Source: Mucilaginibacter endophyticus (GTDB taxonomy: Bacteria; Bacteroidota; Bacteroidia; Sphingobacteriales; Sphingobacteriaceae). From it: DNA of 64,000 nucleotides. Position 1 is the first letter of the stretch; each line of letters starts with the position of its first letter. The DNA lies in the NCBI RefSeq assembly GCF_003351025.1, contig NZ_QPCG01000005.1, positions 590,360 through 654,359 of the forward strand, written 5' to 3'. This document shows, piece by piece, positions 18,348 through 27,877 of this stretch. Below the pieces are notes generated by a model. That model made no database searches. It was given only the letters and a program-made list of their open reading frames with translations, and was not told the origin of the DNA. Both the position numbers and the translations under genes were made by a program.

Positions 18348-21300
18348 TTATGAGTTTTTAGGATCGAAGTATACACTTAGCTGGTCATCAGGATCGAGCG
18401 AAACACTGTTGGTGGTTGACTTTTGCTGCACCAGGTAAAAGATTACCGGTAAAATGAACAGGGAAACAAACGTTGATGCAATCAATCCGCCTATAACAGC
18501 CCTGCCCAAAGGGGCTGTCTGTCCGCCGGCTTCACCCAGTCCGGTAGCCATTGGGATCATCCCTGCAATCATCGCGATAGTGGTCATCAGGATTGGCCTG
18601 AGCCTTAATTCCATCGCTTCAATAGCTGATTCCATGGCGTCTTTGCCGCTTTTTCTGATTTCTTCCGCGTTTGAAATTAAGAGGATAGCATTGGAAACAG
18701 AAACCCCGACAGACATGATTATACCCATGTATGATTGGAGGTTGAGGCTTGACCCCGTTGCAAGCAAAATGAGCAGGGAGCCAACCAATACGCCTGGTAT
18801 CGCTGTAATAACAGTAAAGCCTAAGCGGAACGACTGGTAATTTGCAGACAGCATCAGCAGTAAAACGATAATAGTAATCAACAAACCGGATTGCAGGCTG
18901 GCGAGCGTCTGGTCAAGCAGGATAGTTAATCCCCTTACCTCTACCGAAATTCCGCGAGGTGGTGTGTTGCTGTTTTTCAGGATCTTATTTACAGCTGCCG
19001 AGGCGGAGCCGAGGTCTTTATTGTAAATATTGGCTATGATTGATAGGTAACGTGTAGCCCCTTTACGGTCATATTCGCCCACTATTGGCTGCATGTTAAA
19101 GGTGCAAACATCGCCAAGCACAGGCCTTGCGCTGTTCTTGAATATCGGAACCTCGGCAAGGTCGTCAAGGCTGCCCATATCAGGTTGCGGTATCTCCACC
19201 TGCACGTTATAGGAATTGGCATTGGTTTGATCAAGCCATAAAATCTTATCAGTAAAACGGCTGGATGATGTTGCCTGGGTAATACAATTACTAACCTGTG
19301 TCATGGTAAGGCCCATCTGCGTTACTTTGTCCCGGTCGATATTGATATGGATCGCGGGGCTTTTCAGCTGCTCTTTCAGCTGCACATCCCTCAGAAAAGG
19401 AACCTGTTTCAACTGCGCTATCAGAGTATCTGCATATTGCTGTCCCTGGGCTATATCTTTGCCAATTACAGCTATCTCGACAGGTGTAGATGAACCCTGG
19501 CTCATGATCTTGCTGGTTAAATCAATCGGCTCGAACGATAGTGTCACGTCCGGCATGGCTTTATGAAGCGCTTTCCGTAGGTTTTCCTTAACATCCTGTA
19601 TGTTTTCCTTGTAATTGTCGCTCAGGTTAACCTGCATAACAATCTCGTTGGAGGAACTCATAAACAAAATGACCGGCAAAGTTGGGAACGAAGAAGGGTG
19701 CTGCCCTGCAAAAGCAGATATAATATCGACATTGTTTTTACCTACAGTTTGATATAATACCTGCTGGGCTTCAAGCATCGTTTTTTCGGTTTGCTCAAGC
19801 CTGGTTCCCTGTGGTGCCCTTATGCGGACTTGGAATTGCCCGCTGTTTAGCTTAGGCAGGATATCCTTACCTATTATGGATACGCTGAAGCCAACTATGA
19901 TGAAAGAAATGGCCACGTAAAGCGCAACACTTGCGCGGCTGCGGCTCATCATCCATTTTACGATTTGCACGCAGGCTGCCTTAAACCGGTCGAACCGGTT
20001 TGGCTTATCCGCTGTTTGGGGTTTTTCTTCATGATGTTCCGGAACTTTAAGTACCCAGTTGGCCAATACAGGCACAAGCGTTTGTGATAAAAGAAATGCC
20101 GCTATCATGGAAAATCCTACTGCTAATGACAAGGGTAGGAACATGCCCTGTGGTACACCCGTCATGAAAAAGGCAGGCACAAAAACCGCCAGGATGCTAA
20201 GCAGGATCAGGAGCTTTGGCAGTGCTATCTCTTCACAGGCGTCGGCTACGGCGCGAGCCTTTTTCTTGCCCATTTCCATATGCCTGTGAATATTTTCAAT
20301 CGTCACGGTCGATTCATCTACCAGGATACCGATAGCCAATGCAAGACCGCTCAGTGTCATGATGTTCAGCGTTTGTCCAAACAGCTTCAATACCAGGGTG
20401 CCTATAATTACAGAAAGCGGGATATTCACCACTACGATAAAGGCGCTTCTCTTATCGCGCAAAAACAGCAATACCATTAATCCCGCCAGGATGGCTCCTG
20501 TAACACCTTCGCTGATAAGACTTTTTACCGCGTTGATCACGTAAACGGACTCATCAAACTCAAACTTTAACGAAACATCTGACGGCAAAAGGCTTTGCAT
20601 GTTTGGAATTGCCTTTTTCAAATCCTGCACTACCGACCAGGTGGAGGCGCTGGAAGCTTTAATCACGGGGATGTAAATTGCCCTTTTACCATTAATGTAG
20701 GCAAAGCCGGTAGTAATATCAGCCCCATCTACCACCCGTGCCACATCTTTCAGATAGATGGTTGCTCCATTTTGATAAAGTAGCGGAATTTTTTCAAAGT
20801 CCTTAACCTTGTTCAATACGGTATTGGAAGGTGTTAGGTAAGAGGTACGCCCAATGCTGACGGTTCCTGCCGGCGAGATATGGTTGTTATCCTTTATCGC
20901 CGCGGTGATCTGGTCGGCAGTTACACCATGGCTGCGCATCAGGTCTGGGTCAACATTAATAACAACGGTTCTGGCATTACCGCCAATAGGTGGTGGCGAG
21001 GTTAGACCTGCAATTTTAGAAAAGTTGGGCCTGACATATAAACTGGCCAAATCCTGCAGTTCGTTGTTACTACGTTTCGAGCTGCTTATAGTCAACTGCC
21101 CCACAGGTAATGTAGAGGCATCAAAGCGAATAATGATGGGCGGCGGGGTTCCGGGAGGCATTTCGGCGAAAGCCCTGTTGGTAAGCGAGGTAACTTCGGC
21201 CGCCGCCTGTGCCATGTTTGTTCCATCATAAAAACTTAGTTTGAGCAGGCTTAAACCTTCTATGTTATTGGTTTCTATTGATTTGATACCACTTACATAT

Positions 21301-21515
21301 AGGTATAAGTTTTGATAATTGGTAGAAACAAAGCCCTCCATTTGCTGGGGCGACATGCCTCCGTAAGGTTGGGAAACATATATGGTAGGCAGGTTAATGT
21401 TTGGAAAAATATCAATATTAATTTTTGTGGCGGCAATTATCCCCGCCAGCACTACGCCAATTACAACGACAATCACCGTTATTGGCTTCCTTAATGAAGA
21501 TTGAATGAGATTCAT
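18348..21515 (-). CDS. HAE1-type RND efflux pump, inner-membrane permease
   Basis: 1055 residues, full length for the family. It starts MNLIQSSLRKPITVIVV (TM1), has the two porter/docking halves and twelve TM helices. The proton-relay helix TM4 reads AIGILVDESTV, with Asp-Glu where AcrB has Asp-Asp. The second-half motif GIIMSVGVSVSNAILLI mirrors it. It drives proton-coupled export through the adaptor and channel encoded either side. Only 11 bp separate it from each neighbour, so expression is tightly coupled. Confidence 0.95.
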   Translation of the reverse strand: MNLIQSSLRKPITVIVVVIGVVLAGIIAATKINIDIFPNINLPTIYVSQPYGGMSPQQMEGFVSTNYQNLYLYVSGIKSIETNNIEGLSLLKLSFYDGTNMAQAAAEVTSLTNRAFAEMPPGTPPPIIIRFDASTLPVGQLTISSSKRSNNELQDLASLYVRPNFSKIAGLTSPPPIGGNARTVVINVDPDLMRSHGVTADQITAAIKDNNHISPAGTVSIGRTSYLTPSNTVLNKVKDFEKIPLLYQNGATIYLKDVARVVDGADITTGFAYINGKRAIYIPVIKASSASTWSVVQDLKKAIPNMQSLLPSDVSLKFEFDESVYVINAVKSLISEGVTGAILAGLMVLLFLRDKRSAFIVVVNIPLSVIIGTLVLKLFGQTLNIMTLSGLALAIGILVDESTVTIENIHRHMEMGKKKARAVADACEEIALPKLLILLSILAVFVPAFFMTGVPQGMFLPLSLAVGFSMIAAFLLSQTLVPVLANWVLKVPEHHEEKPQTADKPNRFDRFKAACVQIVKWMMSRSRASVALYVAISFIIVGFSVSIIGKDILPKLNSGQFQVRIRAPQGTRLEQTEKTMLEAQQVLYQTVGKNNVDIISAFAGQHPSSFPTLPVILFMSSSNEIVMQVNLSDNYKENIQDVKENLRKALHKAMPDVTLSFEPIDLTSKIMSQGSSTPVEIAVIGKDIAQGQQYADTLIAQLKQVPFLRDVQLKEQLKSPAIHINIDRDKVTQMGLTMTQVSNCITQATSSSRFTDKILWLDQTNANSYNVQVEIPQPDMGSLDDLAEVPIFKNSARPVLGDVCTFNMQPIVGEYDRKGATRYLSIIANIYNKDLGSASAAVNKILKNSNTPPRGISVEVRGLTILLDQTLASLQSGLLITIIVLLLMLSANYQSFRLGFTVITAIPGVLVGSLLILLATGSSLNLQSYMGIIMSVGVSVSNAILLISNAEEIRKSGKDAMESAIEAMELRLRPILMTTIAMIAGMIPMATGLGEAGGQTAPLGRAVIGGLIASTFVSLFILPVIFYLVQQKSTTNSVSLDPDDQLSVYFDPKNS

Positions 21516-21526
21516 GATCGTTGTAT

Positions 21527-22951
21527 TTAATATTGGTTAGTGAATAGATATAAATTCCCTGAAGAACCGGCCATGTACAAAAGGGCTTGCCATACCGCGT
21601 TACCGGCGATGTCTTTGTTTGTTTCTGCCCGGTTTAAATCATACAGCGTTTGCGTCACATCAACTATAGTAGCAAGGCCGTTGCTGTATAGGGTCTTTTT
21701 TTGTTCATAAGCGTCACTTGCAGCTTTTAACAAAATGGGGGCTTCCCGGTACTTTTGCAGAGCGTTGGCCAATTGCTTATTGCCTTCTTCCAGCTGATTG
21801 GTAAGGTTAGTTTCCTGGTAGTGATATTCGTTGGTCAGTCCATCGGCATAATAGCGCTGGCTCTTGAGCCTGGAGCTAACCCTGCCCATGTTTGACAGGT
21901 TCCAGGAAATGCCTACTCCAATTAGATAATTTCCCCGTAAGGGCGCAATACCATTAAAGTAGCCTTGATTATAACTGCCGGGATCAGCCGGATTATAGCT
22001 TGTCCCGAAACCTGAGCCCCTGTCTTGCAACGTGCCAAAAAATGAAACTTTAGGCAGGCTGGTTTTGGAAAGGTAGGCGGCATCAAGCTCACTGCTTTTT
22101 ACCCGCTCTGCCAGGAACCTCAATTGGGGGTGATTGGAGATATCATAAACAGGGCGCTGCGGTAGCTGCGCGGGCAGTTGATTGATATATAGGCTATCTA
22201 ACAGGAAATCCTGTTTGGTCATGCCTAACTGCATAGCAAGGTTGGCAGCCTGTTTCTGTTCAAAAGCAATCGCGTCTGTCAATGCATTTTTAGCCTGTGA
22301 TAGTTGCGCATTGGCTATTGAGCTATCTACCCCTGCGTTTAAACCGTTAACTGTACGGGTGAGGATCACGTCCTTCAGTGCAGAAACCCTGGAAAGGTTT
22401 ACCTCTTCAGAATAATGCAGGCGTTGTGCATCAAGTAAATTCAAATAGGCTGATGCAGCCCTTACCTGCTGCTGAAACTTTTCCTGTTCAAGGTCGGCTT
22501 CATCGCGGTCATAAATTCCTTTGGCATCGGCTACGTGAGCTTTTTGCAAGCCAAATGAAAAAATATTCCAGTTGATTTCTGATGAATAGAGCGCGGCAAA
22601 AGCGGCGTTCCAATTTTGAGAAGCGGAAACCGGACCCGATGTAGTCGAGATTAATCCGTTAATACCCGAAGGGAGGCCGTTGAGGCCATTAATTGTGCCG
22701 TAGCCCTGTTGCGCGGAAAGGATGAAATCCGGTGTTCCATCGCGCCTGGCCGCGGTGATATTTTCTTTGGAAGCATTGGCATAATTAGCCTTTGCTTTTA
22801 ATAATTCCTGACGTGAGAGTGTAAGTTGCAGGGCCTCTTTCATACTCAGGACATGATCGTTGTTTTCCTGGGCAATGGCAGGCAGCGTTCTCAATCCCAG
22901 GTATAATGTTAACGTGAGACTGAAAACCAAAAACTTTATGTTCGTTTTCAT
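21527..22951 (-). CDS. TolC-family outer-membrane efflux channel
   Basis: 474 residues with a signal peptide (ends ...LPAIAQ). Two OEP repeats of long coiled-coil helices are visible, with the hallmark NYLIGVGISWNLSNMGR strand and the C-terminal GLATIVDVTQTLYDLNRAE segment. It is the first of the three tripartite-pump genes, 119 bp after a small membrane-protein gene. Confidence 0.92.
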   Translation of the reverse strand: MKTNIKFLVFSLTLTLYLGLRTLPAIAQENNDHVLSMKEALQLTLSRQELLKAKANYANASKENITAARRDGTPDFILSAQQGYGTINGLNGLPSGINGLISTTSGPVSASQNWNAAFAALYSSEINWNIFSFGLQKAHVADAKGIYDRDEADLEQEKFQQQVRAASAYLNLLDAQRLHYSEEVNLSRVSALKDVILTRTVNGLNAGVDSSIANAQLSQAKNALTDAIAFEQKQAANLAMQLGMTKQDFLLDSLYINQLPAQLPQRPVYDISNHPQLRFLAERVKSSELDAAYLSKTSLPKVSFFGTLQDRGSGFGTSYNPADPGSYNQGYFNGIAPLRGNYLIGVGISWNLSNMGRVSSRLKSQRYYADGLTNEYHYQETNLTNQLEEGNKQLANALQKYREAPILLKAASDAYEQKKTLYSNGLATIVDVTQTLYDLNRAETNKDIAGNAVWQALLYMAGSSGNLYLFTNQY

Positions 22952-23070
22952 TTGGAAAAAATTAAAATATGCGTGTTACAGGCCCTAAAAGGCCCATTAA
23001 TAGCTGTTAGCTAAACCGGCAAAACCGGTCTATCAACGACAATCAGCATGAAGCTGACTGTCCGGATATT

Positions 23071-23418
23071 TTAATTGAAAGATGGCGGCCCTCTGAGGTA
23101 TAAAAGAGGAATGGGGTCAATAGGAGTAAAAACCTCCCGGAAAGCGGGAAGCGCTATAAAGACGATTATAATAAGAATCCCAAACGTAACAAGGCTTATT
23201 TCGGCGGGAAGTGCGGAATGCCTGAATTGTTGGGTATAAGACTGTAGTTTACAATGAATGATACCGGCCCGGACATGGACATCTTTTGAATGGCTGGCTT
23301 CGGTTGAAACATTCTTGTTGAAAAAGATGGCATAACGTACAAGCACCCGACCCTGTAGCCCTGTGAAGATCAGGAGGACGAGCAATAGTTTCAATATGTT
23401 ATGCAGTAGCTTTTTCAT
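23071..23418 (-). CDS. Small two-helix membrane protein heading the RND operon, function unknown
   Basis: 115 residues: an N-terminal hydrophobic segment (LLHNILKLLLVLLIFTGLQG), a short polar region, a second long hydrophobic segment (ISLVTFGILIIIVFIALPAF) and a tail ending LYLRGPPSFN. I do not recognise the family. It is on the same strand as the efflux genes and lies between the shared 30-bp operator and tolC, so it is probably part of that transcript. An accessory role in the pump is only a guess from position. Confidence 0.6.
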   Translation of the reverse strand: MKKLLHNILKLLLVLLIFTGLQGRVLVRYAIFFNKNVSTEASHSKDVHVRAGIIHCKLQSYTQQFRHSALPAEISLVTFGILIIIVFIALPAFREVFTPIDPIPLLYLRGPPSFN

Positions 23419-23448
23419 TGCAGGTTGTAAAGCTTAATCATGACCGGG

Positions 23449-23547
23449 TTATTTAACTATCTCCTTTCCGTGCCGATAATGCCGGGAAGTTTTTTTATCC
23501 CACATACTTCTTAATATGGCCGTGAAAATCAATAAACCCATGATCAT
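23449..23547 (-). CDS. Candidate 32-residue single-TM peptide, first ORF after the operator
   Basis: An ATG at 23547 (or 23541, in frame) opens a short frame with a hydrophobic helix MGLLIFTAILRSMW and a basic tail. It starts about 15 bp past the predicted -7 element (23562-23569) and ends 30 bp before the 115-residue gene. The longer frame to 23676 crosses the operator and the promoter, so it is unlikely. Small single-TM subunits exist for some RND pumps, but no similarity is claimed. Confidence 0.3.
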   Translation of the reverse strand: MIMGLLIFTAILRSMWDKKTSRHYRHGKEIVK

Positions 23548-23561
23548 ATTTTTTATTGATA

Positions 23562-23628
23562 TAAAAGTAGAATGCCCGGCGAGAGATTTCAGCCGGTATT
23601 CGTTAAACAGGCAAAAACAGTCGTTGAA
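23562..23628 (-). promoter_or_regulatory. Operator copy and -7 element of the RND efflux operon
   Basis: Minus strand: TTCAACGA (23628-23621), 13 bases with TTTGCC, TTTAACGAA (23607-23599). After 29 bp comes TACTTTTA (23569-23562). Half-site spacing (21 bp) and distance to the -7 element match the site before the di-haem gene exactly. Confidence 0.7.
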
Positions 23629-23676
23629 AAAGGTTTGGCAACTAATGAGAGGGGCGTATTTCTTGATTATTGGCAA

Positions 23677-24020
23677 AGTTCAGTAAAACTCATGCTAAAT
23701 GCTCAACCCAGATCGGCTATGATTACTCTCTATTGATCATTGGTTGAATTGTTTCGATATTGATATTTGTAGCATGTGTACCCTATCTTAACCGGACTGT
23801 TGTCCGATTAAGAAAAAATTAGCCTGCAACTATTTAAGCTTTATTTTTACCTTAACAATTTGTGTTAATAGGATCCAGCTTTTGCTCAAACTGAAATGGC
23901 ATTTCAAAACCGGACGCATTAATGTCCGGTTTTGTTACAGGGGCGCAGTTTGGATAATATGTAATATTTTATTTATCAGATTGTTATCGGATTGGAATAA
24001 CGATTGATATATTTAATTAC
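23677..24020. promoter_or_regulatory. Non-coding leader region with two related hairpins
   Basis: No convincing gene. It holds a small hairpin CGGAC-TGTT-GTCCG (23793-23806) and a stronger terminator-like hairpin AAAACCGGAC (23906-23915) with GTCCGGTTTT (23924-23933). Both stems share CGGAC/GTCCG, so one could pair with the other. The region precedes the AraC-permease gene and could be an attenuated leader, or carry a short untranslated RNA. Confidence 0.45.
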
Positions 24021-27000
24021 TTGAATTCTTACACCTTTCATATCAACCTGTATGACCTGGCCGCCCTCGGAACAATATTCGTTGGGCTTACCTTCGCTTT
24101 GCTTCTATGGTTCACAAAAAGCGTCAATCGCTCTGCAAACCGCTTTCTTGCCCTGGCTCTGGCCACAATGGTTTTGTGGATGATACGGGTTTTGGGCATC
24201 GACATGCGGCTGGAAATTTATCTGCCCGGATGGGATAGGTTACCTATGCAATTTTTACTGGCTATGGGGCCGATGATCTATTTCTATGTGCTGAAAATAA
24301 CGCGCCCCGAGTTCAAATTTACTTGGAAGCACCTGCTGCATTTCAGTCCGTTGTTGCTGGAGCAAGCTGTGTTGATATTGGCGATCAAAGAAAATACACG
24401 CACAGGAGCTGCTACCTATATAACCAATACTTTTCAAGTGCTAAACCCGGTACTTCAGCTGCTCATCTTTATTTCAATCATAATTTATCTGTATAAATCT
24501 CATCAGCTTATACAGCATTTTTACAAGCGGCTGCAACCCGTTTTAATGGACAGGTCGCTTCTTGAATTTCGATGGCTGCGCCGTTTGTTGGCAGCTACGG
24601 CCCTGTTGTGGACCTTATGGATCGCCTATGCCGCCGTAGACTATTTCGGCTACCGCAATCAATTGGGTACACACGTTTATTATACTTTTTACATCTTCCT
24701 GGCGGTAATCATTATATGGACTTCGATGGCCGCTTTCCTGAGGCCACAGGCAGCATTAATCGTGCATCAGTCTACGCCCCTTAGGTCATCGCCAACGGGA
24801 GAATCAAAGAGTAAAGGGATTTGGTTGAAGAGGGCAATGGAAACCAACCTGTATTACCAGGACTCCGAATTAACGCTGAGCTCATTGGCCGGAAAACTTG
24901 ATCTGCATACACATGAACTATCGCGTATCCTTAATACGGTACTTAAAAAAAGCTTTAATGATTTTGTTAACGAATACCGTGTGAGGGATGTGGCAGCAAA
25001 AATGCAGGACCCCGCTTACGATCATATCACTTTTCTGGGCATAGCCTATGAAGCTGGATTTAATTCGCAAAGTACCTTTACCCGTGTTTTTAAACAAATG
25101 ACCGGGCAAAGCCCGATGGAGTATAAAAATAACCTGAAAAAGGATTGCTCAACTTATAAATTGGGCATTCACCCTCAATTTGCGCCCGTAATTTCGAATC
25201 GTGATACCATTCCTAAGTGGTCTCCTTCGAAATCAAATCGCGGCACTATGTTTAAAAATTACTTAAAAATCGCCTTCCGGAGTTTCTGGAAACACAAGGT
25301 ATTTACAATGATCAACATTGTAGGGCTTTCAATCGGTATCAGCGCCTCGCTGGTAATTTATTTGATAGTACACTACGATTTTTCATTTGATAAGTTTCAT
25401 AAGGATAGCGACAGGATATATCGCGTGGTATCCAATTTTAAATTTCAGGGAAATGAGAGCCATAGCTATGGGGTTACCACCCCGATGGCTGCAGGGATAA
25501 AGGCTAACGTTACCGGGGTCGAAATAGTTGCGCCCTTGTATACATTGAACCCTGATGTAATGGTTACCGATAAAAACAACGCGCCCGTAAAGCTTAAAGG
25601 ACAAGATCATATTACCCTGGCCGACCAGAACTATTTTAAGATAGTCAATTACACGTGGCTTGCAGGTTCGCCTACAACGGCGTTAAACGAACCTTACCAT
25701 GTTGTACTTACTTCCGAGCGGGCAAAGGTTTACTTTCCCTCGCTTAGTTACGAGCAGATGATTGGTAAAACGGTAACTTATGATACCTTAAAGACAACAG
25801 TATCCGGCATAGTTGAAACCATAAAAGAGAATACTGATTTTTCTGCCCACGACTTTATTTCGTTCAGTTCGGGCAACCTCAAAAACAGGTTGGGTATGGA
25901 TATGCAGCTGGACAGTTGGGGAAGCACCAACTCGGCATCGGAGGTGTTTATTAAACTGAATCCGAAAGCTTCGGCTGCAAACGTGCAAAAGCAGGTTAAC
26001 GCCTTGTATAAAAAGAGCAACCCGCAAAGTGCCGAAGACCTCAAAAACGCGAGTGAGCAAACCTATACCGTTCAGCCTTTGAGCGATATCCATTTTAACC
26101 AGCTATATGGTACTTTTGATTTTAGCGGGCCTGCAAGTAAAAGTAAATCGTATATGTTGCTGGCCATTGCAGGTTTCCTGCTGCTGTTAGGATGTATCAA
26201 CTTTATCAATTTAACCACGGCGCAGGCTACCCAGCGGGCAAAAGAAATCGGTATCCGTAAAACCATGGGAAGCAGCCGTCCACAGTTGATCATGCAGTTT
26301 TTGAGCGAAACATTTTTGATTACGCTTTTCGCGGTGATTATTTCAATCGGCTTAACACCGTTGATCTTAAAACTGTTCTCGGGTTTTGTAGCCCCTGGTG
26401 TAAAAGCCAATTTTCTGCAGCAGCCCGATATATTTATATTCCTGTTTGTGTTAACAGTTATCGTTAGCATATTATCAGGCTTTTATCCCGCGCTTATGCT
26501 GTCGGGTTATAAACCTGTTTCGGTGCTCAAAAACCAGGTGCAAAGCGGCACTCACAAAACCCGGAATGCCTGGCTGCGCAAATCCCTTACCGTATCGCAG
26601 TTTATAATTGCCCAGTTTTTTATTATGGCTACCATGTTGGTAAGCAAGCAGATTTATTATGCCCTGCATAAGGACCTCGGTTTTAAAAAAGAAGCTATTG
26701 TTTATGCCCAAACCCCGTACAAGGTTGGTAAAGCGTCTACAAACAAGGTGATGTTAAACAAACTCGGCGCCCTGCCCGGTGTTGAAATGGTAAGCCTTGG
26801 GTATTTCCCTCCTTCATCAGGGGCAACAAATGCTACAAATGCACTTTATAAGGATGGAAAAAAGGAAATCATCACTTCGGTTGAAATAAAATATGCCGAT
26901 GAAAATTATATTAAACTTTATCATATCAAAATATTAGCCGGCCGGAATATTACTGCTGCGGATAGTACAACAGGTGTGGTAATTAATGAAAAGTACGCCC

Positions 27001-27725
27001 GTACCATTGGATTTGCAAACCCGGGCGACGCGATTGGCAAAACGCTGGAAAAACTGAACAATTCAAAATCCCGGCGTATTGTTGGTATTGCCGGTAATTT
27101 CTATACCCATTCATTACAGTCGCCGATAGGTCCCCTGGTTATTCTCTCGCCCGGCGGTAACAACTTCTTTCATAATAGCGTTATCCATATTGCCCTGAAA
27201 CCTGAAACTCCTGGCAGCCTTTCCTGGTCAAAAACAATGACCGCAATGAACAAGATCTGGAAAGAATTTTACCCCGACGACGATACTAATTATAAGTTTT
27301 ACGATAAATCGATAGAGCAATTCTACGATCAGGAGAAACAAACGTCTACCTTATTAAGCTGGGCTACTGGTCTTTCCATATTCATCAGTTGCCTCGGCCT
27401 GCTGGGCCTGGCTATTTATACAACCGGTCAGCGTACCAAGGAGATTGGCATACGCAAGGTGCTCGGCGCGTCGGTTACGGAAATTGTACGCTTACTCTCT
27501 ACCGAATTGATATTGCTTATCCTGTTGGCGTTCGTAATTGTGACACCGCTGGCTTGGTGGGCTATGAACAAATGGATGGAAAGCTATGCAGATAAAACTC
27601 AGATCAGTTGGTGGATATTTGCAGCAAGTGGCGCAGGAATGCTATTAACTGCCTTTATTACATCAAGCTTCCAGACAATCAGAGCAGCTGTTGTGAACCC
27701 GGTAAAAAGCTTGCGAAGCGAATGA
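24021..27725 (+). CDS. Fusion of a multi-TM AraC-type regulator with a full-length FtsX/MacB-type permease
   Basis: 1234 residues in one open frame. Residues 1-245 hold about seven TM helices. Residues 268-373 are an AraC HTH domain (LSSLAGKLDLHTHELSRILN, then ITFLGIAYEAGFNSQSTFTRVFK). A 35-residue linker follows. From Met410 (ATG at 25248) a complete 825-residue ABC permease begins, MFKNYLKIAFRSFW, with four TM pairs, a periplasmic MacB core and two FtsX domains (KEIGIRKTMGSS and KEIGIRKVLGAS). No ATPase is adjacent. The start is a TTG, and no ATG is available between it and the upstream stop near 23955. An internal start at 25248 could also give the permease alone. Confidence 0.8.
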   Translation: MNSYTFHINLYDLAALGTIFVGLTFALLLWFTKSVNRSANRFLALALATMVLWMIRVLGIDMRLEIYLPGWDRLPMQFLLAMGPMIYFYVLKITRPEFKFTWKHLLHFSPLLLEQAVLILAIKENTRTGAATYITNTFQVLNPVLQLLIFISIIIYLYKSHQLIQHFYKRLQPVLMDRSLLEFRWLRRLLAATALLWTLWIAYAAVDYFGYRNQLGTHVYYTFYIFLAVIIIWTSMAAFLRPQAALIVHQSTPLRSSPTGESKSKGIWLKRAMETNLYYQDSELTLSSLAGKLDLHTHELSRILNTVLKKSFNDFVNEYRVRDVAAKMQDPAYDHITFLGIAYEAGFNSQSTFTRVFKQMTGQSPMEYKNNLKKDCSTYKLGIHPQFAPVISNRDTIPKWSPSKSNRGTMFKNYLKIAFRSFWKHKVFTMINIVGLSIGISASLVIYLIVHYDFSFDKFHKDSDRIYRVVSNFKFQGNESHSYGVTTPMAAGIKANVTGVEIVAPLYTLNPDVMVTDKNNAPVKLKGQDHITLADQNYFKIVNYTWLAGSPTTALNEPYHVVLTSERAKVYFPSLSYEQMIGKTVTYDTLKTTVSGIVETIKENTDFSAHDFISFSSGNLKNRLGMDMQLDSWGSTNSASEVFIKLNPKASAANVQKQVNALYKKSNPQSAEDLKNASEQTYTVQPLSDIHFNQLYGTFDFSGPASKSKSYMLLAIAGFLLLLGCINFINLTTAQATQRAKEIGIRKTMGSSRPQLIMQFLSETFLITLFAVIISIGLTPLILKLFSGFVAPGVKANFLQQPDIFIFLFVLTVIVSILSGFYPALMLSGYKPVSVLKNQVQSGTHKTRNAWLRKSLTVSQFIIAQFFIMATMLVSKQIYYALHKDLGFKKEAIVYAQTPYKVGKASTNKVMLNKLGALPGVEMVSLGYFPPSSGATNATNALYKDGKKEIITSVEIKYADENYIKLYHIKILAGRNITAADSTTGVVINEKYARTIGFANPGDAIGKTLEKLNNSKSRRIVGIAGNFYTHSLQSPIGPLVILSPGGNNFFHNSVIHIALKPETPGSLSWSKTMTAMNKIWKEFYPDDDTNYKFYDKSIEQFYDQEKQTSTLLSWATGLSIFISCLGLLGLAIYTTGQRTKEIGIRKVLGASVTEIVRLLSTELILLILLAFVIVTPLAWWAMNKWMESYADKTQISWWIFAASGAGMLLTAFITSSFQTIRAAVVNPVKSLRSE

Positions 27726-27793
27726 TTTGTATGAGAAGCAAAAAGAGCTTTGATTGTATATTAAGCAAAAACTTCCCGATGAGATTATCATAC

Positions 27794-27825
27794 AAAGCAA
27801 GGCCATCTAAAAATGGCCTTGCTTT
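27794..27825 (+). terminator. Intrinsic terminator after the AraC-permease gene
   Basis: A 13-bp perfect stem, AAAGCAAGGCCAT (27794-27806) with ATGGCCTTGCTTT (27813-27825), and a 6-nt loop, followed by T. Confidence 0.85.
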
Positions 27826-27877
27826 TGGAGCTTTTGTAAGCACTTAAACTCCAATATTTATTGCTGCAGAATTGCCG

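Noticed and set aside
23449..23676. 75-residue minus-strand frame as a gene
   Set aside because: It runs through the shared operator and the -7 element; only the shorter frame from 23547 is compatible with that promoter.
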